From: Aplectana chamaeleonis
Lineage: Eukaryota > Nematoda > Chromadorea > Rhabditida > Cosmocercidae
Reading direction: 5' to 3'
Length of the DNA stretch: 64,000 nt
Assembly: GCA_029168955.1 (NCBI GenBank)
Contig: JAPDOI010000212.1
Span: 124,001-188,000 of the forward strand
The notes beneath the pieces are model-generated. The model saw only the letters and a program-made list of their open reading frames with translations, searched no databases and had not been told where the DNA came from. A program made the translations under genes and the position numbers. This document shows positions 32,741 through 44,262 of this stretch, piece after piece; position 1 is the stretch's first letter; each line of letters begins with the position of its first letter.

Positions 32741-32884
32741 ATAGGGGCTGTCTACACACAGAGGCAGGAGATTTCTTGCTTTACGCGGCCCTAATTTCAC
32801 TCGGGACCACTTCGCTCAAATGGAGTAGCCTGTTGTGTCGAACTGCAAATTTGGAAAACTCCTCGGTGTATATAGAGCCCCTAT
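32741..32884 (-). mobile_element. ATAGGGG MITE, copy 2
   Basis: Ends ATAGGGGCTGTCTACAC and the complement of ATAGGGGCTCTATATAC; the interior (CGGGACCACTTCGCT) is the reverse complement of 7965-7985. 144 bases. Confidence 0.7.
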
Positions 32885-33690
32885 TCTCACAGGCGAGTAT
32901 CAGATGCAACCGATGGTAATCTTCCCTCTCTTTTTCCGTGTGCTACATTTCCCGTCAAGCTGCGTCGCCGCTTCTTAATTGAATGACAAGTGCTACACAC
33001 TTCTGCAGGGTACCGCACCAGGTGTGGACAAGGCCAACTTTACTCAGACCCCCTCTAGGAGCAATTTTTCGGTGAATTTTCCGACCCTTCCCAGTAGCAT
33101 TATTAGGTCTGTTTTTTTTTCATTGTAAAATTTAAGGAAGAGGAACAATTAATTTTAAAATATGTAAAACTTGAAGAAGAGGAGTCATTAAAAACATTCA
33201 GAATGGTCCACTTGGTCTCCCGCCGGAGCTCAGACCCCCTGTGGACATACACACCCCGCGCCGTACCCTGCTTCGGCGTGACTGCTATTACCGCATTTTA
33301 TTGCGTGCAGCGTAGGGCAGATACAAACCCAAGCACACGCACTGCAAAATAAGGCTGTTTTTGTTATTCTTTTTTTTGTATGCCGGCTGAACTTTCTGAG
33401 ACTACAATTAGTCTAGGAGTTCCTATGCTAAAAAATTGTACTCCATGTTTGCCTCACTTTTGCTTCCTATACTTTCCGCGTCGCTTGACACCTCACTCTC
33501 GGTGTACAGAGAAAGCCACGTGAACAGTGTACTCCAGAAGACGGAAATTCTATTCGTGATACTCCAGAATTTTCTTCCGTGCTCCTGATTAGGGCAAGCC
33601 AATCATGGACATAAGTCCAATATGCGCTGTTTTGGGAACAATAATAACCCTAGTTGATGGATATGTGATGGGTGATTGTCTTTGAATACC
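32885..33690. other. Weak dispersed repeat; no gene
   Basis: 32900-33000 shares the AAGCTGCGTCG block with 15650 and 16650. The remainder, up to the Penelope-like element, has no recognised feature. Confidence 0.35.
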
Positions 33691-33693
33691 TCA

Positions 33694-34668
33694 CTGAATA
33701 TTTGGACACCAGACTGTCGACATCTTGTTCCACAAGCGGTACATCGATGATGTATTTGTCGTGGGAGCAAACAAAGAAGAACTTAAATCGACACTAGAGA
33801 GGCTCAACGCAAAGGATGCTAACATAACCTTCACTATGGAAGAACCGGGAAGAGATGGCTTCATGCCGTTTCTCAATACAAAGATACGAATTGTTGAAGG
33901 ACGAAAAGAACATCTATGGTTCAAGAAGGAAGAATCCACAAATTATTTAGTACATGCGAGGAGCGCTCACCCATTGCACATGAAGGCAAATATAGTGAAG
34001 AATCTAATTAGAACGAAGTCAAAGCTGGGGTCATTTGTAGATCCACAAGTAGACACCAACATCGCAACGATTCTTGAGTGCAATGGCTACAATCCCGGAA
34101 ACATCAGAACATGGAAGATCTACATATAGTACACCAGACGGCGTGGCTCTCGTCCAACCCTACGTCAATGAAAAAAAAATCGCTCGCGAGATAAACGCTG
34201 CCGTAAGGGTTTCTCACCTTCCTGTTCGTCTGATTTTTCGTATTCCATGGACGCTGAAGGGATGTTTCGACCTCGTCAAGGATCTACGAAAGCAGATGCC
34301 GTGATAGTACATGTCGCTATAGCCAAACAGAGAAAATCTGCATGCTTCGTGGGACTGTCTACCTTGTCCGCTGTAGAGGATGCGAAGAACGCTATGTGGG
34401 TGAAACAATGAGACCACTAAAGGCACGTCTAGATGAACATCGGAGGGCGTTTACAAATCCAGTCTCCTATCCGAACAGCGGTTTGTCGAAACACCAAACA
34501 ACGAAGCATAGCTGTGAAAACGCGCCTTTATTCAATGTATCGGTACTTCACCAACATTCGATGCACCCATTGGAAAGAAAAATTATGGAAGCGAGGGAAA
34601 TTCAGCGCCTACGTCCTGAGGTAAACGCAAAGGAGGAGCTCTGTGACTTGATGAGATTGATCACTTGA
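33694..34668 (+). pseudogene. Penelope-like element: RT C-terminal part plus GIY-YIG domain, frameshifted
   Basis: The first piece (33694-34129) carries the RT active-site motif YIDDVFVV (33746-33769), the characteristic PFLNTKI and a NYLVHARSAHPLHMK block typical of Penelope-like RTs. A second piece (about 34131-34304) continues in another frame (REINAAVRVS..TLKGCFDLV). A third (34310-34668) has a Cys-rich lead-in (RCRDSTCRYSQ), then a GIY-YIG endonuclease: GTVYLVRC, RYVGET, RPLKARLDEH, with the later E in LERKIMEAREIQ. At least two frameshifts and loss of everything upstream of the YIDD motif make it non-functional. Confidence 0.85.
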
Positions 34669-34916
34669 TACCGGGTCTATCCTTCCTCCCTCCCTTCCCT
34701 TGAGAATTGCCTTGGTGATCCTCATCCTTGAATGTGACTGGTCGGGGTAAGTCTTACATGACCATTATTGTCGTATGCGTTTCCCAGTGACCTATAACTA
34801 CGACATTCAGCTCTCGCAACCACCTCGTTGACTATCTTTCTTGGGTCTGGTATGTATTTCCCATGTAACTATCATATCTTTGTACTATGTGAGCATGTTA
34901 TTGCACTGTTGAAGGT

Positions 34917-34972
34917 CTGAAGAAGCTATTATTGGCGAAAGCTAGCCAAATGCTAGCCAAATAAAAGGTGGA
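34917..34972 (+). ncRNA. Hammerhead-like 3' motif of the Penelope-like element
   Basis: CTGAAGA (matching the hammerhead core CTGANGA) is followed by a short GCTA/TGGC stem and CGAAA, then GCTAGCCAAAT in tandem duplicate and AATAAAAGG. The order is that reported for Penelope-like elements and matches the layout at 19322-19366. Helix III and the cleavage triplet are not convincingly formed, so activity is doubtful. Confidence 0.4.
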
Positions 34973-34975
34973 AGA

Positions 34976-35974
34976 AGAAGAGTCTCAAGCTACCATCTTA
35001 AGAAATAACCCTTGTTGTTATATGCTTGTGTTCATATGTAGCATGATCATTGTGACCCTTCACTGTCAATTTTGTTTTGCAATGCCTCCCGTAACTGCTA
35101 TGTTAACCGAGCCCGTAAAACCCGCGCCGGCTACGATGTAGCCAGGAGGGCATGTCAATCATTATTTACCAACAGTTCTTGAGTGGTTAATAAGGTCATA
35201 AGTTCACTCGGGTAAAGGAGATTGCCTGTCTATTACATGCATAAGTGTTCATAATATAGGCCCTTTTGGCGCTAAAAGTTTTGTGTGGGGCATGCTTCTT
35301 ACATCGCTGAGTAAACGGATTAGGATGACAGGCTGAAACTCTATATGACATCACGACCCGCCCAACTAGGAATACGAAAGAGTGGGTTTACCGCTTCTAA
35401 GTGATGCGATTCGCTCCGCCCCTGAGCGCTTGTTCTTAGCAATGCTTGGACTCTGCTGGGAGAAATGGACCCCACAGAGATCTATGTTATGTGTTTATTT
35501 GCTTGCTAAAGATGATAATCTTCGTATGTGACTGCGATATTTCTAGGCTAATGCTCTTTGATTACGAACCATCGCTTTCGCGATGAATCATTTTCCGTCT
35601 AGGTTCTAGGTCTTCCAACAAGGGAATAATACCTGTCCGTCGCATCTGCGAAAACGAATAGCATTCTTACTAGGGAACCCCGCATGGTGTTCTCCGGATC
35701 AGAAAGCTGTTGAATGTTTTTTGGTCAACTTCGGCACGCTCTCTTCGAATCTGAACTCAGATTTTGCTGCGGACATCTGCGAAAAAAGTTATAGCCTGTC
35801 GAATTTTGTATTTCCTGCAGCTGAGCTGAACGTGACGTTTGTCGTTTTCAGCTGGATTTGGATAGAATGTTCAATAAAAGGCACATTTTCCGAACTTTGC
35901 ACAGACTGGTAGCGTTTTGGACTTGCACGGATTTTTGATTGAGCGTTAATTTATGCTATTTTAAGAGCTCTGCA
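34976..35974. repeat. Dispersed repeat R2 copy 1 in unassigned sequence
   Basis: 35665-35790 (TTCTTACTAGGGAACC..TTTTTTGGTCAACTTCGG..CAGATTTTGCTGCGGAC) matches 48147-48262. 35860-35930 contains GCACATTTTCCGAACTTTGC, similar to the reverse of family L near 53400. No gene is supported. Confidence 0.45.
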
Positions 35975-36435
35975 AGCAGTATTCTCGATGAAAAATTTGT
36001 TTCAATTCCCACTAGGAATGAGTAGTCGAGGGGCACACTGTAACGTTGACGTCGAAAGAATGCATGAAAGCGAGCCAGGAAGAGCCCCACTTTGAGCGCA
36101 AGGCAAACCCCAAAAGTGTCCGCCCTCCGACATGAACAAATGGAAACTCCAGATAGTGAGATGAGCGATGGTTTCCGATCAATAGCCCTGTTCTTCTCTT
36201 CATTCTCAGCCTCTCTCTTTATTCACGCCAGTTCGCATACATCGGGTGGAAATGACGGAAGTTACAAGCCTCGGACAACTTCTCCACCATGCTTTGCTAG
36301 CTCAATTTTTAAGGGACCTTAACTCCGTTCCCAAAAGGTCTTGTACGATTCCAGAGAAATCATTAGAATCAGCATGGGACCGTTTCCAAGATAGGTGGGA
36401 AAACAGAAAAACGATCCTCATCGGGAAGACTGTCT
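35975..36435 (+). mobile_element. TTAA MITE family C, degenerate copy
   Basis: Left end degenerate (AGCAGTATTCTCGATGAAAA), right end GACTGTCTTTAA with TTAA at 36436-36439. The interior aligns with 21322-21807 and with 14640-14885 (GGCACACTGTAACGTTGACG). Confidence 0.7.
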
Positions 36436-36439
36436 TTAA

Positions 36440-36673
36440 ATGTTGATGCGACCGTCAAACAATACGAAAAACTGTTGTGGCACAAACTCCTCATGTACGA
36501 ACACTTCAAAAATAACAGTGACCATTCCTCTGAAAGCAGAAAAACTTAAAAGTCGATTTTGGCTCGGAATTCAATTTCAATTGGACATACTTTCGACATC
36601 ACCCATCACCAAGGAGACCAAGCTTTACAAAAACACGGAGAATAGAGGATGGTTTTCTGCGTGGACGATCCCT
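36440..36673 (+). mobile_element. TTAA MITE family H, 3' fragment
   Basis: Matches the right half of 54423-54879: GATGCGACCGT.A.ACAA, ACAAACTCC.CATG, AAAAGTCGATTTTGG, ending GCGTGGACGATCCCTTCAA. The left half is missing where family C abuts. Confidence 0.6.
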
Positions 36674-37001
36674 TCAAAATTTGCCCTGGGGGAGGTAATT
36701 TGGGGTGCCGATCAAGAATCTGAGGCTTATTTGTCGATTTTCTAAAGCTTTCGAGTTTTCAACCGTGGTGAGAACTTAGAGAGGGAAACGCGTTTTTTTG
36801 ACGATCTCCGGAATGATACGAAGGATGTGGCTGAAATTATGTCTGCGGGGGGTTATTTGAAGTGCTTACACGAACCAAGGTCCGTTTATCAGCTTTTGAC
36901 AGATTACGGTGAGCACACGGCAGTTTGGACAAATTCCCAGATTTGGCTCCAAGTTTTTCTGCAGGGTGGTGAATAGAGTCCATACACCGATTTTCGAAAT
37001 A
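36674..37001 (-). repeat. Family L fragment
   Basis: Reverse-orientation family L: GTAATTTGGGGTGCCGATCA, ACGGTGAGCACACGGCAGTT and TTCCCAGATTTGGCTCC. It is interrupted on the right by family B. Confidence 0.6.
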
Positions 37002-37005
37002 CTAA

Positions 37006-37554
37006 AGGCCGTGTTCACGATGAAAACCGTATCCTAGTTTTCGATCTTTTTTTTTTGGTTAGGTTAAGTCCACGAATTAGAGGTTAATACTAAAACGTCC
37101 CCTCAGAACTCTCAAATATCGGAGAAAGACTGTTTAAGAAACTTTTGAAATATTTATTTATGCCTGTTAGGTGTGTTTCGGGAGACGTCAGATAAAACGT
37201 CAAACCCACCCGTCGAAAATGGTTGTGTGCTTCAAAATTCTTAGGTAGTTGACTTTGTTTTCTGCTTCTTGTACCTGAATCTCTTTAAAATGAGGTGGGC
37301 CAATGCACATGCTTGGTTTTTAGAACTATTAGGATTGAGAATATTTATGATTTTGGCCGCTGGTCCTCTGGTGAAACGAACGCAGAACAACTGTTATATT
37401 GGGTGGGCGGGGTGATCCTCCAATGGGTTTTCTGGTCCACTAGATTTTCACCCAACCGTTTTCTATCATACTTGCATTCTTACTCATCTTAGAAGGAGCC
37501 AAAGGTTACGTTTTCGCAGAAAAATGATCAACTTCTTCATCATGAACATTGCCT
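37006..37554 (-). mobile_element. TTAA MITE family B, complete copy (reversed)
   Basis: CTAA at 37002-37005 and TTAA at 37555-37558; ends AGGCCGTGTTCACGATGAAA and the complement of AGGCAATGTTCATGATGAAG. 549 bases; relatives at 15927-16476 and 47363-47915. It shares its right TTAA with the family A element that follows. Confidence 0.8.
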
Positions 37555-37558
37555 TTAA

Positions 37559-38037
37559 AGGCACAGTACACCCAGAAATTCGCTCTCAGTTTTCATGCTT
37601 GTAACGGTCACACGCTGATCACAGTGGTATCTTTGAAATCGTTCAAGACCCCCTACGGAAGGAGTTATGGCTCCTCAAAAAAAGCCTTTTATTTGAGGGC
37701 GAAAAATTTGTGGACGAGTTGTCCTAGGCCTGAATTTCCTTTCATTGGCAATCGTTGCTCTAGAGCGAGCCAGGATTATGAGAAGGGCCGGTAGTGGACT
37801 CAAGAACGTGGATTCGGTTTAAATTTATCTATCCATTCAGCCGATATCGAGGTCGAAAAACAGAAATGGGGCCGGGCCTGTGGTGATGAGTGAAGGGGGT
37901 CGGGCCTGTGGTTGTCGCTTATATCTCGCTTATTTGTAGGAATCGAGATCTCGCACTTGGCAAGTGTTATAGAGAAGGGGTCTACTACACAAACAAATGA
38001 AAATCACAAAATTCATATATGAGGGTGTACTGTGCCT
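37559..38037 (+). mobile_element. TTAA MITE family A, copy 3, abutting family B
   Basis: Starts AGGCACAGTACACCC directly after the TTAA that ends family B and ends GGGTGTACTGTGCCT followed by TCAA. Contains GGGTCGGGCCTGTGGT twice (37870, 37899), as in the reverse of 4021-4068. Confidence 0.8.
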
Positions 38038-38041
38038 TCAA

Positions 38042-39358
38042 CGCGGACGAACGGCTTTGGCTTTTTGAAGCATGCGGTGAAAGCGCAGCCATATAACATC
38101 AGGTTCCATTATCATTTCATGACGGCCAAATGGGCATGTAGAGCCTATTAGTTATGGTGAAACATAGATAGCTCTTTATGGTATCCCGAGGCAAATAATT
38201 GACACTCATTCGGACCGCTGATGGGGGGTTGGGGGCACGCATCGCAATACTGCCTGTGCACATGGCCTATAATGCTTTTGCACATGAATATTATGGTTTC
38301 TCCTCCTCATCGTCCTCCTAAATATGCCAGACAATTCTACGATATAAATGAACATGTACAATCACGTTGCTAGAAGCCAAATTAAGCAGTCCTCTTTATG
38401 TGGAAAAATTGTAGGCAATGTTCACCACAAAAATGTTCTTCGTTGCTTTTTTCCTCACAGAAACGCAATCTTCGAGTTCTTATAAGAAAAGCAGGAAAGA
38501 AAGAATGACGGAAAACGGCAAGGAAGAAGAGTAGAAAACCGCGTGGATCAGCTAAACACTTGGATCAGCCCTTACCCGTATAAAAGAGCTGTCCATCACT
38601 TTTGTTCTAAATAAAATGTATTTCGAATATTCGACTTTTCGACTGTAGTCGCTTATCGCACTATTTCGAATATTCGACTTCCCGACTGTGGGCGGATATC
38701 TCACTTTTTCGAATATTCGACTTTTCGAATAAAAAGTCGACTTCTTCATCCGACTGAAACAGTCGGATACTCATCCGATTATTCGATCTGGAACAAGTAT
38801 ACTGTCCATGCAAAGGAATAGTTTACGAAGTGTTACTTGTGAGATGAAACTCAGCAGTCTGTTAGATTCTGTAGAATAAGGGTAGGGTGCTAGACTTCAT
38901 TGAGGTCACCCGTCCAACGATTTCAACCGAATAAGAACGAAGTCAATAAGGAGGGCAAGGGTATTCTCCACTTCAAAGGCATTTCGAACTTTTGCCCGCA
39001 ATGTTCCTCCCAGAAAACCTACCCGACACAACAAAACAATGTGTTTCATCATCTTTGAGTTGTCCCTCAAGGCTCATTCTTGTCAAATAATAACGCCAGC
39101 GGCTGTATATCTTTGTGTCAGCTTTGCGATCTCCATCGTAATCCATCCGTGTTTGACAACAAATGCGTTTCTAGGACCTCAAAAAACACGAATTGGAGAA
39201 AAAACTTTGGGACATTTCCTTCCGGAAGTGTATGTTTATATACTATCACTACACCTTATATGAACATTTTACCTGTTCTTGACTTTCCTGCGTAAGGTAA
39301 ACTCCAGGAGGTCAAACCTGGTGCAGTTCCGCTTCACCCTCCAACTTGTAAGGGGTCC
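38042..39358. repeat. Family B fragment, a tandem repeat, otherwise empty
   Basis: 38411-38585 starts like family B (GTAGGCAATGTTCACCACAA) and is truncated. 38586-39358 contains the tandem repeat listed separately and no supported gene; a TCTTTGTGTCAGC frame at 39039-39263 is short and unrecognised. Confidence 0.4.
38621..38737 (+). repeat. 43-44 bp tandem repeat, about 2.6 copies
   Basis: Units start TTTCGAATATTCGACTT at 38621, 38664 and 38707, each followed by CGACTGT or a diverged continuation. The unit contains the palindrome TTCGAATATTCGAA-like core. Confidence 0.85.
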
Positions 39359-39480
39359 TTTATACTTCCTCCCCCGAGCGGCGCGACACTGTGCATTTCT
39401 GTGATATTGATCTCGAGGCGCAGCACGATCGATATTATAGGATTGCGCTCCGTCGAGCCGCTAGGAGGCGAAAGTATAAA
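39359..39480. repeat. 122-bp foldback
   Basis: TTTATACTTCCTCCCCCGAG is mirrored at 39452-39480 by the complement of TTTATACTTTCGCCTCCTAG; arms about 29 bases. Confidence 0.6.
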
Positions 39481-39923
39481 CGGCCGAGGAGGAGCGTCAA
39501 ACGCGCCCGCGATAGCGAACTTTATGGTTCGTATTTTTCGCAGGGACCAGCAGTCCGTTAGCAACGGTCTTGAAAGAGTTCCGTACCACTCTGTTGAGGA
39601 GTTTTTCTCGAAAAGTTTCACGTCCGCTCTATGATGTGTCAGCTTTGCAATGGATTTTCCTAAGAAAATTCGTGTGAGGTTTCAAGAATTTCGTCATTTG
39701 AAAGAACAGTTTACTACTTTAGAGTTCATGGATATTCCCAGCTTGTTCTATGCTCCTACCGATACAGTGCGTTTCATTATATACGTCCACCCTAAATTTT
39801 TAGGTTGTCGCTCTCCAGTCGCCCACAAAACTCCCTCTGAATTTTTATTTCTCTCCGTAATCTTCCACGATCCCTCGATTCCAAGCTATCCTTCCTGCTA
39901 GACCTTGATCTCTTCGTCCTCCA
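39481..39923. other. No recognised feature
   Basis: Two plus-strand frames (39401-39634 and 39650-39901) are open but short and match nothing I recognise. Confidence 0.3.
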
Positions 39924-39925
39924 TA

Positions 39926-40538
39926 CACTGCGTATCATAAAGATAGGACATCCCCTGAATTTGTCGGTCTCGTGCTTGTTGAGCAAGATAGATCTTTTTC
40001 GTCAATACTACTGTGATCAGAATTTAAAATAACCCCCGAATACCTCTTTTAGAATAAATCGAGTGTTTGTGCACTTTTCTAGAATAAATTTATGTTTTAT
40101 ATAGCGTATCAAAAAGATAGGACACCCCTGGGTTAAATCGGATTTCTCGTCCGACAAAATTGTGCGATCCCAAATCTGATGGTCAATAGGCCTTCCTCGC
40201 ACCTTTACTGCAACAAATACTCGATTTCGTAAACTTTCGAACAAGCTGATCAACCTTCGCAAGTCGATCTTGCTCTATTTCTTGGTTATTGCCTGTTGGA
40301 GCGCAGAAACCAAGAGAAATCGTCGGCCATTGGCTCAGACCCCACAACCTTAAATATCCCAGAGATTCTTCATTCTGTTGAGATCAGGGCTGTAGACTAG
40401 CCACTCTGTACAAGATAGTTATTGCTCAGCAAAGAACCCGATTCTGATCACAGTAGTGTTGACGAAAAAAATCTATCTTGCTCAACAAACACGAGACCGA
40501 CAAATTCAGGGGGTGTCCTATCTTTATGATACTCAGTG
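39926..40538. mobile_element. Tc1-like MITE, short copy
   Basis: TA at 39924-39925 and 40539-40540; ends CACTGCGTATCATAAAG and the complement of CACTGAGTATCATAAAG. It contains the terminal arms of 22187-23723 with the middle shortened. The inner terminus-like block (GCGTATCAAAAAGATAGGAC) is at about 40098. Confidence 0.85.
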
Positions 40539-40540
40539 TA

Positions 40541-40827
40541 GTAACAGTGCGACGCGAGCTTCTGGTTCTAAGACGTTACAGGTTCGAGACGGAAAATTCG
40601 AAAACTGACCTCAAATTCGTGTTCAGCGCACTTTATGATAAAAAATTCATGGATCTCCAATAAGTTGAAAAACATTAAACGGAAAGCACACAAAAGGGTT
40701 TTGAGAAATTTGTTGTCAAAAATTTGTTGTTTGTGTTGGTGGGATGGGTTGTAAAGCAACACCTCCCAAAGCTCATTCGAAATCGAAACTTCTAATCATT
40801 TCGATGATTTCCTGTCCTATTCTTTGA
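40541..40827. other. Short spacer with family L motif
   Basis: AACTGACCTCAAATTCGTGT (40603) followed by TCAGCGCAC resembles a family L unit. Nothing else is recognised. Confidence 0.35.
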
Positions 40828-41672
40828 TCTAAGAAGATGTCTGAAAGTTACCGTCCCACTTCAAAGAAATTTCAGTTCGCATGTTCTGGTGTATTTCCTT
40901 CGAAAGAAGTGAGAAAGAAGTGCAGCTGCAGTTCTGCATAGTTGTGCTTTGTTTCCTAAGTGGCTGCGGCACGACGTCAGGATGGAAATTAAGCTACATC
41001 TCAGGGAGTTTTGTGACTTTTCCCCGTCTTCTCTGAGAAGCGCAAAGTGTCTGCCACTTTGAATGCAGTGTTTAGGACGATTTTTGCTCAGAAGTTTTCA
41101 CATGAAACAATTTGTTGGCCGCTTTTTGCGCCAGCGAAATCACAAAGAAACGGCGGAAGTCAAGTTGGCTCGCCTGCTCCCAAATGTTTTTACCAGCTAA
41201 ATTGCTCGCCCTTGCTCAGGTTTAATGTTACAGTGATTGCAGCCGGTGAACAAAAGGGATAAATCAAAATGGTAAAAAAATTAAAAATTTTGCAAAAAAA
41301 TGTGGGTCACGGTCAAAACCAGGGGGAACTGTTGAAAAAAAAAACAGCGAAAAGTTCTAACATTCCGACAAGCAAAGTATTAGATGATGGCCTTTCTAAG
41401 AGGAAGTTGCTGGACCATTTGGAAATATATAATCAAGGGGTGACTATGTTTGCTGTGAACGAGTTATTGGTGTTTCTCTCTTATAAAGGTTTCCGAATCC
41501 AAAGCTTTGAATTTAGTAAGCCGAGAATGTGCTTCCGAGAGTAATTGTGCGTGCAAGGGAGGTGCCTAGAGCGTTTGGCGCATACACATTGTAGGTATCT
41601 CTTGAGCCTATATATAGATAGTAACATTGTGTAGAACATATACCCTGTCCCAGACGAGATGGCAAGCCCAGA

Positions 41673-42257
41673 GTTCAAAGAAGCAGCGCGCTGCCCTCTG
41701 CGTCTCTGACATCATCAGCAACCTGGGCTGGGATTCATGAACGACAAACCGTGGGCTACAGCTGGGTTCGCTGCGAAAATAGCACGCAATCTTTGGAGAC
41801 AAACCCAACCGTAGCCCGTGGTTTGCGTTCATGAATCCCAGCCCTGAAGCACCTAGATCGAAGTTAAAGTTGTCTGAGACACTATAGAGACTGCAACCCA
41901 ATAATGAAGTGAAATAGTGGCCTCAGACAAGCTAAAACAGCTCGGTTGTATCGAGTAAACGGCGAAATCGACGGGTTAGAAGACTCTGTGCACTCCGACC
42001 TGTTATCCATATCCAGAAATACTTTCCCTGCCACGTGAAGAGCAAAATATGTATCGAGAGTGAATATCACGAGCGTTTCGAGAGAAAAGAAGGCAAAATA
42101 GCAATGGAGTATGTGAGAAAAGGGAGTGAGAAAGTTGAAAACTCGTTGAAACCTGTTTTTGGATTACGGTAGGGCATGCTACGTAATTGCGTACGCGACC
42201 TTCGAAAATACGAAAATGTCAGAGACGCAGAGGGCGGCACGCTGCTTCTTTGAGTTC
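41673..42257. repeat. Inner inverted repeat at the centre of the 3.4-kb palindrome
   Basis: AGAAGCAGCGCGCTGCCCTC (41680) is mirrored by GAGGGCGGCACGCTGCTTCT (42228); arms about 40 bases, enclosing the smaller foldback at 41724-41843. Confidence 0.65.
41724..41843. mobile_element. 120-bp foldback
   Basis: GGGCTGGGATTCATGAACG and ACCGTGGGCTAC are mirrored by GTAGCCCGTGGT and CGTTCATGAATCCCAGCCC; arms about 45 bases. Confidence 0.8.
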
Positions 42258-44262
42258 AGAACAATGAATAAGGACAAGTTCATATTCGAGGTGGAGTCTA
42301 CAATTTTTTAGCACGATGTTGCTCAAATTTGATAGTTTTGACTCGTTCAGACGCTTCCAACTGCGTTAGCGTTCTAGCTGGGGTCATATGACTCCAGTAA
42401 CGTGGTCATCTCAACAACCTTTTCGAGCGCGTCTGCAGTCTTTTAAGCTTGCTGCTCCTTAACTGAAGCAGCAAGCTTAAACTTCATCGCCTCATACCTG
42501 GAGCCGCGAGTTGAGCCTGCACCAAAAATATTTTATAATGATCCTTTTCATCCTTTCCACGGCTATTAGTGACCACGAGGGTGCAGAATCAGCGAATCGA
42601 CCAGGGCGATCCTAGTCGAGGCTTTTATTCGCTACTGAAGTAACATTATACTACAAAATGTTACTACATATAACCCCAAGAGATACCAACAATGCATATG
42701 TGCTAAACGCTCCAGGCACCTTCTTTGCATGCACACTAAGTCTCGGAAGCATATGTTTGGCGTAATATATCCAAAGCTTTGGACTGGCCTAAAAAAACTT
42801 TATAAGGGAAAAAACACCAATAACTCGTTCACAGCAAACATAGCTGAAGTCAAAAGCTAGTTCGAAAATAATTGTTATCCGAGTATGAAGGGGGGGTCCC
42901 TGGAACTTTGTTCTTAGCTTGACGAGATCTCGAAGGATAACAACCCAGTAGCTTCAATCAGAATTTGTATAGGTCGTCAAAATTACTAATTTGATTGTAA
43001 CCTTTGATTTGTACAATATCACCATTCTCTTAGTTTTTCCAAGATCTATAAAAATTTCCTAGCTACCTTCTTCACTGAAAAGCTCCGGGGTGGCTAGAGA
43101 TATGAATGGTCCGAAGACATGGGCGAAACAATTCATATCTAACATTATTCTGATCCATTGCATATATTCCATTCTAACGAGTATATGATTTATATGATGT
43201 AATTTAAAAAAATTCCTACAAATTTTATCATTCGATTAAGGTTTAAAATAAACATACAATTCAGAAACGAAACCAAAAAGAGAGTATTTTTCTCGACCAG
43301 ACCTGTCTGTCAGAACTACGCATGTAGCCATGTTTTTCTGAGCAAACCCTATTTTAGCTGCCCGAGCAATAATAAGATTTTCAAAATTTTTTTATAGGAA
43401 AATTCAAAAAAATTTTTTTCGCCCAAACCTCTTTAATGGGCTATTTGAGGCGCTGAACACGAATATGAATCACGTTTTAGATAATTCGAACTATAAAGAT
43501 GAGTCACGTTTTAGATAATTCGAACTATAAAGACAGTTTACGGTAGATAAATTTTATCTCACCTACAGAGCTCGCTACTTCCGCGCCCATAACTTTTTCT
43601 TTTACTATTACTCAGACAACTAGGATAGGGTTCTAATGACTATTCGGGAGGTAGTTGATTAGAAAAACTTGGTCTCATGGATAGTTCTGGCGACCAGGTC
43701 TGGTCATTCCCTTTTTAGAAAGGCCACCATCTAGTTTTGCTTGTCGGAATGGTATGAACTTTTCGCTGCTTATTTTCAACAATTCTTCATGGTTTTGACC
43801 GTGACCCACACTTTTTTTTGCAAAATTTACAATTTTTACCCTATCGATTGATCCATGATTTTCACCGACTGCAATCACTGTAATGGTTACGGACGAGCGG
43901 TTTAGTTGGATTCGGGAACAAGCGAGCCAACTTGCCTTCCGCCGTTTCTCTGCAATTTCGCTAGCACATAGAGCAGCCATCAAATTGTGTCATGTGAAAG
44001 CTAGTGAGCAAAAATCGTCTTGAACACCGTCTTCAAAGTTTCAGACGCTTTGTGCTTCTCAGAGAAGTTACAAAACCTTCTGAGATGTAGCTAAATTTCT
44101 CTCTTGACGCCATGCCGCAGCCACTTAGCAAACAAAGCACAACTATGCAGAACAGCAGCTGCACTTCCTTCTTAGTTCCTTCAAAAGAAATGCACCAGAA
44201 TTTGCAAACAGAATTTTCTTTGAAGGAAGATGGTGATTTTAGGACATCTTCCTAGATAATAC

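Larger units (their letters stand above)
40828..44262. repeat. 3.4-kb inverted repeat with interrupted arms
   Basis: Left arm 40828-41620; right arm in two blocks, 43680-44262 (pairs with 40828-41410) and 42676-42855 (pairs with about 41440-41620). Shared blocks include GCATAGTTGTGCTTTGTTT, CTAAGTGGCTGCGGCA and GTGAACGAGTTATTGGTG. The 42856-43679 segment in the right arm has no partner in the left arm and looks like an insertion. The centre (41640-42260) holds further palindromes. No transposase or gene is recognised in the arms. Confidence 0.75.
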
